Positions 6,608-11,951 of a stretch of 11,951 nt of DNA are shown here, piece by piece. This DNA is from JBLIAZ01 sp047632015 (GTDB lineage: Bacteria; Bacteroidota; Bacteroidia; Flavobacteriales_C; GCA-002722245). Below the pieces are notes generated by a model, which was given only the letters and a program-made list of their open reading frames with translations, did no database searches and had not been told where the DNA came from. The DNA lies in the NCBI GenBank assembly GCA_047632015.1, contig JBLIBC010000057.1, positions 1-11,951 of the forward strand. The letters are read 5' to 3'. Position numbers and translations under genes: made by a program. Each line of letters opens with the position of its first letter. The stretch's first letter is position 1.

Positions 6608-7696
6608 ATGAAAAAGTTAAGTTTAATTCTATTGATAACAGGAGCAAGTTTAATTTCAAAAGCTCAAGAAAAAATTGCCGTGGTCAACTTTGATATTGTT
6701 GGTAAATCATTAACTAAACAACAGTATGTGACCATTACTCGTACAGAAATTGCAAAAATGGAACGCTATCAAGTGCTGGACAAATACACTGTTCAGGAAG
6801 CTCTTGAAAAGAACCCTGTTAATTTGGATAAATGTTATGGAATTAAGTGTTTATCAAAGATTGGTTCTGATTTAAAAGTGAAGTACATCGTTTCCGGATC
6901 AGCTGAAGTGATAGGAGAGAAAGCAATTATTTCATTGAGGTTGATTGACGTAAACAAAAAGGAAACTGTCAAGAACTCTTATTCAGAATTTTATTGGACT
7001 GAAAAAAATGCACAACGATTAATTCAATTAGCTGTATTTAAGTTGTTTGATAAAGAAATCGATGAAAAATTGTTAAACATTTATGATTATTCAAGAGCAA
7101 CTCAAGGAAACATGGAAGGTCCAGCCGTGAGACAGTATAATTTATCGGGTCCGCGATTTGGTGGTACTTACCAAACGGGAAAGTTAGAGAATGTAATAAC
7201 CTCAGGAAAAAGCAGTGGTGGATTTGATAAAAAACCTTTCATGACTGTTATTGGTTACCAGTATGAAAAACAGTATTTATATACGGGACCATTTCAAGCA
7301 GTGTTTCAACTTAATTTCTCCTTAACAGGTCTTGATCAGCAAGCTGCAATACCTTCTTTTTCCGTGTTGAACGGGTTTAGGGCAACGAAAAGCGGATGGG
7401 AATTTGGATTTGGCCCTTCCTTTAGGTTAAGAAAGTTAGCTGATGGGTTTTATCGGACTGACGAGAATGGATCCGATTCATGGGTGCTGTGGAATGATAG
7501 AGAAGAGGGAGAACAGGCTAGTAAAACAAGTAGAATGGATAGCAGAGGAAAAACTAAATTAATTAGCTCATGGGTTTGGGCAGTCGGTAAAAGTTTCAAA
7601 GCTGGGAGCATGAACATTCCAGTTAACTTTTACGCTATACCAGACAAAGATGGTTGGTTATTTGGATTGTCAATGGGGTACGCTTTGCATAAGTAG
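6608..7696 (+). CDS. Secreted protein with CsgG/TolB/LpoB-like N-terminal domain and beta-rich C-terminal half
   Basis: 362 residues. A cleavable signal peptide, MKKLSLILLITGASLISKAQ, ends in the AQ typical of Bacteroidota type I signals. Residues 22-150 (KIAVVNFD, a helix with QYVTITRTEIAKMERYQVLDK, CYGIKCLSKIGSDLKVKYIVSGSAEVIGEKAIISLRLIDV) follow the alpha/beta pattern of the TolB N-terminal, CsgG and LpoB superfamily, found in periplasmic or outer-membrane accessory proteins. Two cysteines, C76 and C81, flank the CYGIKC turn and are common in this subfamily. From about 200 to the end alternating hydrophobic and aromatic strands (YLYTGPFQAVFQLNFSL, GWEFGFGPSFRL, LFGLSMGYAL) suggest a beta-barrel or beta-sandwich, possibly in the outer membrane. 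Stand-alone gene between its own promoter and terminator. Function is unknown; signal sensing or envelope assembly is only a guess. Confidence 0.72.
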   Translation: MKKLSLILLITGASLISKAQEKIAVVNFDIVGKSLTKQQYVTITRTEIAKMERYQVLDKYTVQEALEKNPVNLDKCYGIKCLSKIGSDLKVKYIVSGSAEVIGEKAIISLRLIDVNKKETVKNSYSEFYWTEKNAQRLIQLAVFKLFDKEIDEKLLNIYDYSRATQGNMEGPAVRQYNLSGPRFGGTYQTGKLENVITSGKSSGGFDKKPFMTVIGYQYEKQYLYTGPFQAVFQLNFSLTGLDQQAAIPSFSVLNGFRATKSGWEFGFGPSFRLRKLADGFYRTDENGSDSWVLWNDREEGEQASKTSRMDSRGKTKLISSWVWAVGKSFKAGSMNIPVNFYAIPDKDGWLFGLSMGYALHK

Positions 7697-7717
7697 TAAG
7701 GTTTAAGTTGGATAATT

Positions 7718-7755
7718 AAAAGGGGAGTCAAGCATTTGTTTGACTCCCCTTTTTG
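7718..7755 (+). terminator. Intrinsic terminator after the CsgG/TolB-like gene
   Basis: A perfect 14-base inverted repeat, AAAAGGGGAGTCAA at 7718-7731 and TTGACTCCCCTTTT at 7740-7753, has an 8-base loop closed by a possible G-U pair and is followed by TTTTT-G. It begins 21 bases after the stop. The left side is also A-rich, so it could act in both directions, although no minus-strand gene is near. Confidence 0.93.
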
Positions 7756-7840
7756 TTGATTGATTTTTGTCGGACTGGTTTGACCCCCAGTAATATAGAT
7801 TTTCTCACAATGCCGATTTTCTATAATGCTTGAAAATTAG

Positions 7841-7848
7841 TAGTTTTG
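7841..7848 (+). promoter_or_regulatory. -7 element (TAGTTTTG), possible promoter of the E1 gene
   Basis: TAGTTTTG fits TAnnTTTG perfectly and lies 23 bases before ATG 7872, so transcription would start about 18 bases before that codon. No TTG is found at the usual 17-23-base distance upstream (only T-rich sequence), which keeps confidence low. If real, the upstream TTG at 7830 cannot be the start codon. Confidence 0.35.
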
Positions 7849-7871
7849 CAACACCTATTAGCTATACTTTT

Positions 7872-10295
7872 ATGGATGATTCTTTAAAAAATGATGTTTC
7901 TTCTGGATCAGAAATCGGCTTAAGTGATTTTAAAAAATCAGTCCTTGCTGATTATACTCTTGCAGTTGAAAGCCGTGAAGCTTCCTTGTTAGGGCGAAAA
8001 GAAGTGCTCACGGGGAAAGCTAAGTTTGGTATTTTTGGAGATGGAAAGGAAGTCGCTCAAATTGCCCTTGCTCGTCAGTTTCAAAATGGTGATTTTCGTT
8101 CAGGATATTACCGAGATCAAACCATTGTATTGGCTATAGGAGAGGTAACTTTTCAGCAGTTTTACGCACAACTATACTCACATACTGATATTGAGCATGA
8201 ACCACATTCAGGTGGTCGTCAAATGAATGCTCATTTTGGCACCAGGTATATCAATGAAGATGGCACGTGGAAGGACATGACCAAGCTGAAGATAACCTGT
8301 ACTGATCTTTCTCCTACGGCAGCTCAAATGCCTAGGACAGTTGGATTAGCCTTAGCTTCAAAAATGTTCAGAGCTATACCTGCATTAAAACAGTTTGATA
8401 CTTTGTCCAAGAACGGAAATGAAGTCTGTTTTTGTACCATTGGAGACGCTAGTACATCAGAAGGAATTTTTTTAGAAGCCATGAATGCAATGGGAGTATT
8501 ACAAATACCAGCTGTGGTTTCGGTTTGGGATGATGCTCATGGAATATCAGTGCCCAAAGAGATGCAAACAACAAAAGCGAGCATCAGTAAAGCATTAAAA
8601 GGATTACAAAAGGAAGAGGGAACAAATGGCATAGAAATTATCACCGTGAAGGGTTGGGATTATCCTGCATTAGTTGAAGCGTATGAGAAAGCTGCGAAAT
8701 TAGCACGGGAAGAACATGTGCCAGTGCTGGTTCATGTGGAAGAGTTAACTCAGCCTCAAGGTCATTCTACATCAGGTTCTCATGAACGTTACAAGTCCAA
8801 AGAGCGTTTAGCTTGGGAAAAAGAATATGATTGTAATTTACAGTTTAAAAATTGGCTTATAGAAAACAAAATAGCTAGCGAAGAAGAACTAAAAGATATT
8901 CAAATACAAGCTAAAAAGACGGTGCGTGCTGCTAAGGATGCAGCATGGAAAGCATACATCGAACCATTAAAGGGAGATTTGAAAGAGGTACTTTCCTTGA
9001 TTGATCAAGTAGCTTCAAAAAGTAGATATAGAACACAAATAAAATCTGTTCGATCGGAGCTTACTTCTCAAATGGATATCTATCGAAATTACATGATTTC
9101 GGCAATTAAACAGGTTTTACGTCTTGTTCGATTTGAAGAGATTGAGGAAAAGCAAGCTATGACAAATTGGCTGAACGAACAAAATGCATTGAATTATGAT
9201 CGATATAATTCATTGTTGTATAGTCACTCAGAAAAAGCAGCAGCTAATCAAAAGGCGGTTCCTGCCACTTATGATAGTGAGAACTTAGTGGACGGTAGAA
9301 TCATTATTCGAGATAATTTTGATGTGCAATTAAGTAAAAATCCGAAATTATTTTTATTTGGAGAAGATTCTGGGAAAATTGGAGGGGTGAACCAAAGTTT
9401 GGAAGGGCTGCAAGTTAAGCATGGTATTGAAAGAGTATTTGATACGGGAATAAGGGAAGCGACCATCATGGGAAAAGGTGTTGGGATGGCAATTAGAGGG
9501 TTGAGACCAGTAGCTGAAGTACAATATTTAGATTACGTAGTTTACGGCTTAATGACTTTAACAGATGATTTAGCTTCATTACATTATCGAACAAAGGGAG
9601 GTCAAAAAGCTCCGCTAATTATTAGAACAAGAGGTCATCGATTTGAAGGGATTTGGCATTCTGGATCCCCAATGGGAATGTTATTACATAGTTTAAGAGG
9701 TTTGTGTATTTGTGTTCCTCGGAACATGACACAAGCTGCCGGAATGTATAATACACTCTTAGAAAGTGATGACCCTTCACTAGTGATAGAGCCACTTTTA
9801 CACTATCGAAAAAAAGAAAATTTACCCACGAATTTGGGAGAATTTAAAGTGGCATTAGGAATTCCGGAAATAATTAGAGAAGGTTCAGATGTTACCATTG
9901 TGACATACGGATCCTTGGTTGATATATCGTTAGAAGCAATAAAGCAACTGAATGTAGTTGGCATTTCGGTGGAGTTGGTAGATGTTCAAACATTGATGCC
10001 ATTTGATACTCATGGTAAAATAGTAGAAAGTATAAAGAAAACTTCGCGGGTTTTGTTTGTTGATGAAGACGTCAGTGGAGGTGCTACAGGGTTCATGATG
10101 CAGCAAGTGCTTGACGATCAAGATGGTTATGAGTTTTTGGATTCAGCTCCAAGGGCATTGTCCGCACAAGACCACAGACCAGCATATGGATCCGACGGAA
10201 ATTATTTTTCTAAACCAAATGTAGACAGCATATTCGATTCAGTTTATGCATTGATGAATGAGGTAGATTCGGAAAGATACCCTAGTGTTTCGTAA
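7872..10295 (+). CDS. Fused E1 alpha-beta 2-oxoisovalerate (branched-chain 2-oxoacid) dehydrogenase
   Basis: 807 residues from ATG 7872 (TTG 7830 would add 14 residues without similarity to E1). This is the thiamine-diphosphate E1 component of a 2-oxoacid dehydrogenase complex, decarboxylating branched-chain 2-oxoacids and passing the acyl group to lipoyl E2. E1 alpha spans about residues 22-375: SGYYRDQT, the ThDP motif GDASTSEG (G191, D192) ending at WDDAHGISVP (D220, D221), and the phospholoop-like QGHSTSGSHERY (H298). A helical linker follows (about 376-470). E1 beta spans about 471-800: LFGEDSGKIGG, the activating Glu in GIREAT (E529), RPVAEVQYLDY, WHSGSP, and TYGSLVDISLEA. In many bacteria alpha and beta are separate genes; this single-chain form is widespread in Bacteroidota. 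The usual NN closing the ThDP motif is DD. No E2 or E3 gene is in view, so substrate preference (branched-chain rather than pyruvate) is from family resemblance. Confidence 0.92.
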   Translation: MDDSLKNDVSSGSEIGLSDFKKSVLADYTLAVESREASLLGRKEVLTGKAKFGIFGDGKEVAQIALARQFQNGDFRSGYYRDQTIVLAIGEVTFQQFYAQLYSHTDIEHEPHSGGRQMNAHFGTRYINEDGTWKDMTKLKITCTDLSPTAAQMPRTVGLALASKMFRAIPALKQFDTLSKNGNEVCFCTIGDASTSEGIFLEAMNAMGVLQIPAVVSVWDDAHGISVPKEMQTTKASISKALKGLQKEEGTNGIEIITVKGWDYPALVEAYEKAAKLAREEHVPVLVHVEELTQPQGHSTSGSHERYKSKERLAWEKEYDCNLQFKNWLIENKIASEEELKDIQIQAKKTVRAAKDAAWKAYIEPLKGDLKEVLSLIDQVASKSRYRTQIKSVRSELTSQMDIYRNYMISAIKQVLRLVRFEEIEEKQAMTNWLNEQNALNYDRYNSLLYSHSEKAAANQKAVPATYDSENLVDGRIIIRDNFDVQLSKNPKLFLFGEDSGKIGGVNQSLEGLQVKHGIERVFDTGIREATIMGKGVGMAIRGLRPVAEVQYLDYVVYGLMTLTDDLASLHYRTKGGQKAPLIIRTRGHRFEGIWHSGSPMGMLLHSLRGLCICVPRNMTQAAGMYNTLLESDDPSLVIEPLLHYRKKENLPTNLGEFKVALGIPEIIREGSDVTIVTYGSLVDISLEAIKQLNVVGISVELVDVQTLMPFDTHGKIVESIKKTSRVLFVDEDVSGGATGFMMQQVLDDQDGYEFLDSAPRALSAQDHRPAYGSDGNYFSKPNVDSIFDSVYALMNEVDSERYPSVS

Positions 10296-10380
10296 GATTA
10301 ATTTTTATCATTAAAATTGTTTAATATTTCAAGGTCAATTTTGGCGTTGGGATTAATTGAAACATTAAATACTTATAATT

Positions 10381-10938
10381 ATGATCAAAAGAGTTCTATT
10401 GTTTAGTGTGATTACAATAATTTTCACTTCATGTGGCACATCAGTGTCTTCTGATAATACTGCTACAGGTTCATTGGATGTCAAGGATTTGGAAGCAAGC
10501 AAAGAAGCCTTTATAGATTGCAAAAATACTTCGACCGAGAGCCATGCATGTAAAGAATTTGTTGCCACTGCTTTTGCAAGTTACTACGGTTACAAATTAA
10601 TGAATGCTGATGAATATTTACCTTATGATGAAATCTTAGCAACGATCAGCGAGTCAAGTGACTGGCAAGAATTAGGATCAGCAAGTGATCAAAATGTTCT
10701 TAATGAAGCACAAGAAAATGCAAATCAGGGAATTGGGACATTAGCTGTCAACACCAAAGGGACTAAATCAGTCGCAATTATTATAAAAGGGGAGTTGTCT
10801 CATTCTAATAGTTTAGGTCTCGACTGTCCAAATGTGTTGGTTTTTAGACCTAGAATATTTAATAAGTCTTTCGTTGGGAAAGGAATTAATTACGCATGGA
10901 GTGATTTGAGCGACGTAAAAATTTATTCCTTAAAGTAG
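10381..10938 (+). CDS. Small lipoprotein, possibly NlpC/amidase-like
   Basis: 185 residues. MIKRVLLFSVITIIFTSC is a lipoprotein signal with the acylated Cys at 18. The mature part starts with a short Ser/Thr-rich linker, then HACKEFVATAFASYYG (55-70), NANQGIGTLAV (113-123), SVAIIIKGELSHSNS (130-144), CPNVLVFRP (149-157) and GINYAWS (168-174). This order (a Cys-containing helix, an AN-x-G segment, a strand with VAIII, a Ser-rich turn, and a final NYAWS) faintly recalls papain-like peptidoglycan amidases, with C57 in the nucleophile position. The His expected just before the VAIII strand is Ser130; H141 lies about ten residues further. It may therefore be an inactive or divergent member, or the resemblance may be accidental. 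It follows the E1 gene by 85 bases without a clear terminator, so it could be read through or have its own promoter. Function unknown. Confidence 0.6.
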   Translation: MIKRVLLFSVITIIFTSCGTSVSSDNTATGSLDVKDLEASKEAFIDCKNTSTESHACKEFVATAFASYYGYKLMNADEYLPYDEILATISESSDWQELGSASDQNVLNEAQENANQGIGTLAVNTKGTKSVAIIIKGELSHSNSLGLDCPNVLVFRPRIFNKSFVGKGINYAWSDLSDVKIYSLK

Positions 10939-10978
10939 GTATTTGGTACGATAGCAAAATGTTATTATAGGTGTATCT

Positions 10979-11398
10979 TTATTCAGCCTTCCCAAATTCA
11001 GCAACAGTGCTGTACTGTTTTGATACTTCAACAACAACATAGTAAGGAACTTTATTAATTGTTTCAACTAAATAATATACTTTAGGATTGGCCCGAGGTA
11101 AGGTTTTTTTGTGAGAAAATTTCACATCTGCATCACGTAAGTTATGATTTACTTCAAGTTCTGAAATATTTAATTCACTCATGATTTCTTTAGCCTCTTC
11201 CGAATAATATATTCTTCTTGGCACCACACCTGTTGCGGTTTCACGATCCAATATCATTGCTTTGACCTTGTTGCTTGGGAACCATTCTCCCCATTTCCCT
11301 AAAGGGTCATCGGGACGAACAGCTAACGTAAAATATATGAAAATGCACATCAAACCTGCGCTGGCAAAGAATATAAAAAACCGTCGTTTTCTGTTCAT
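10979..11398 (-). CDS. Small membrane-anchored DUF4258-like protein
   Basis: 139 residues from ATG 11398. A TTG at 11437 would add 13 residues and overlap the alanine dehydrogenase stop, and is less likely because the methionine at 11398 is followed at once by a positively charged stretch (MNRKRR) and a membrane segment (about 7-26). The rest is a soluble domain, probably periplasmic: KWGEWFPSNKV (about 35-45), RIYYSEEAKEIMSELNI (62-78), DADVKFSHKK (89-98) and a two-strand end YYLVETINKVPYYVVVEV. This pattern (W-x-P-N-x-V, then S-E-x-A, then D-V-x-F-S) resembles DUF4258 proteins that I recall next to alanine dehydrogenase in Bacteroidota. It sits 25 bases downstream of ald, so co-transcription is likely, and it converges on the lipoprotein gene. 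Function unknown; family call is tentative. Confidence 0.58.
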   Translation of the reverse strand: MNRKRRFFIFFASAGLMCIFIYFTLAVRPDDPLGKWGEWFPSNKVKAMILDRETATGVVPRRIYYSEEAKEIMSELNISELEVNHNLRDADVKFSHKKTLPRANPKVYYLVETINKVPYYVVVEVSKQYSTVAEFGKAE

Positions 11399-11423
11399 TA
11401 AAAATATTATTTGTTTTTTACCT

Positions 11424-11951
11424 TTAAAAAGCTGCAATTAATAAATCAATGTCTTTGTATGGCATGTCAAAAGATTCCGCCAATACTCTGTTGGTTACAC
11501 AACCATTATAAATATAAATCCCATGGCGAACACCTAAGTTTGTCCTGCACATTTTTTCAATTCCTCCAACTCGTCCCATTTCAAGTAACATAGGTGTAAA
11601 GGCATTACTTAAGGCATAGGACGCCGTTTTACTTACCCTTGAAGCGATATTTGGAACACAATAATGCACCACGCCATATTTTTTGAAGGTGGGGTTGTCA
11701 TGAGAAGTGACCTCCGATGTTTCAAAACATCCGCCGTTGTCAATACTCACGTCAACAATCACTGACCCAAATTTCATTGCGCTCACCATTTCCTCACTCA
11801 CTACACAAGGAGCGGAACCGTCTTTTGGCCTAAGGGCACCAATAACAACGTCTGCATATTTTAATGATTTGGCTAATAATTTAGGTTGAATAATTGAAGT
11901 AAATATTCGTTGCCCTAAAGCAGTAATTAACCTCCTTAGTTTGTAAATTTC
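11424..11951 (-). CDS. ald: Alanine dehydrogenase, C-terminal 175 residues (5' end outside window)
   Basis: NAD-dependent interconversion of L-alanine with pyruvate and ammonia, in the cytoplasm; it usually serves alanine catabolism. The reading frame is open to the right edge at 11951, so only the last 175 of roughly 400 residues are present. A GTG at 11801 is internal: the residues before it (LLAKSLKYADVVIGALRPKD) are clearly Ald. Strong family motifs follow: VIVDVSIDNGGCFETSEVTS (the Ald/PNT signature region), HYCVPNIASRVSKTASYALS, and TNLGVRHGIYIYNG. The C-terminus has the usual end, VLAESFDMPYKDID. The sequence appears intact and functional. It is the first visible gene of a minus-strand unit, with the DUF4258-like gene 25 bases downstream. 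The promoter is outside the window. Confidence 0.95.
   Translation of the reverse strand, partial: EIYKLRRLITALGQRIFTSIIQPKLLAKSLKYADVVIGALRPKDGSAPCVVSEEMVSAMKFGSVIVDVSIDNGGCFETSEVTSHDNPTFKKYGVVHYCVPNIASRVSKTASYALSNAFTPMLLEMGRVGGIEKMCRTNLGVRHGIYIYNGCVTNRVLAESFDMPYKDIDLLIAAF

Noticed and set aside
10300..10320. AT-only inverted repeat (AATTTT...AAAATT) after the E1 gene
   Set aside because: A stem made only of A-T pairs with no T-run after it is expected often by chance in such AT-rich sequence.

Overview
The window reads as a piece of ordinary chromosome from a low-GC member of the Bacteroidota, most likely a flavobacterium-like lineage. The reasons are: Bacteroidota-restricted families (a DUF4837-type lipoprotein, and a single-chain E1 alpha-beta 2-oxoacid dehydrogenase), lipoproteins and an AQ-type signal peptide typical of the phylum, almost no Shine-Dalgarno sequences, and two good matches to the Bacteroidota -7 promoter element TAnnTTTG. 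No phage, transposon, CRISPR array, tRNA or rRNA was seen.

Layout, left to right. (1) The 3' end of a Thr/Ser-rich, lipocalin-like exported protein (to 719), closed by a strong intrinsic terminator (758-789). (2) A compact plus-strand operon (911-4846): an MltD-like lytic transglycosylase with LysM repeats, a DUF4837 lipoprotein overlapping it by one base (TAATG), and a membrane-anchored SGNH/GDSL hydrolase-like protein whose start is a non-ATG codon. Together they look like an envelope or peptidoglycan module. (3) A convergent minus-strand pair (6282 down to 4879): a small DUF551-like protein followed 12 bases later by hemW, the radical-SAM heme chaperone. (4) A 325-base divergent intergenic region carrying a well-formed Bacteroidota promoter with a 16-base perfect palindrome over its -33 element. 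It precedes a secreted protein with a CsgG/TolB/LpoB-like N-terminal domain and a beta-rich C-terminal half (6608-7696), which ends in a second strong terminator (7718-7755). (5) A large fused E1 alpha-beta branched-chain 2-oxoacid dehydrogenase (7872-10295), followed by a small lipoprotein that faintly resembles NlpC/amidase-type cysteine hydrolases (10381-10938). (6) A minus-strand pair at the right edge: the C-terminal 175 residues of alanine dehydrogenase (gene runs off the window) and, 25 bases downstream, a small membrane-anchored DUF4258-like protein.

How they fit together. The E1 enzyme and alanine dehydrogenase both belong to amino-acid catabolism but face opposite ways and need not be co-regulated. 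The best candidate for an under-described functional unit is the transglycosylase-DUF4837-SGNH operon, where a glycan-cleaving enzyme and a possible glycan-esterase or acyltransferase flank a lipoprotein of unknown role. The most striking regulatory signal is the palindrome-covered promoter at 6507-6547. Nothing here is clearly a new defence or mobile system.
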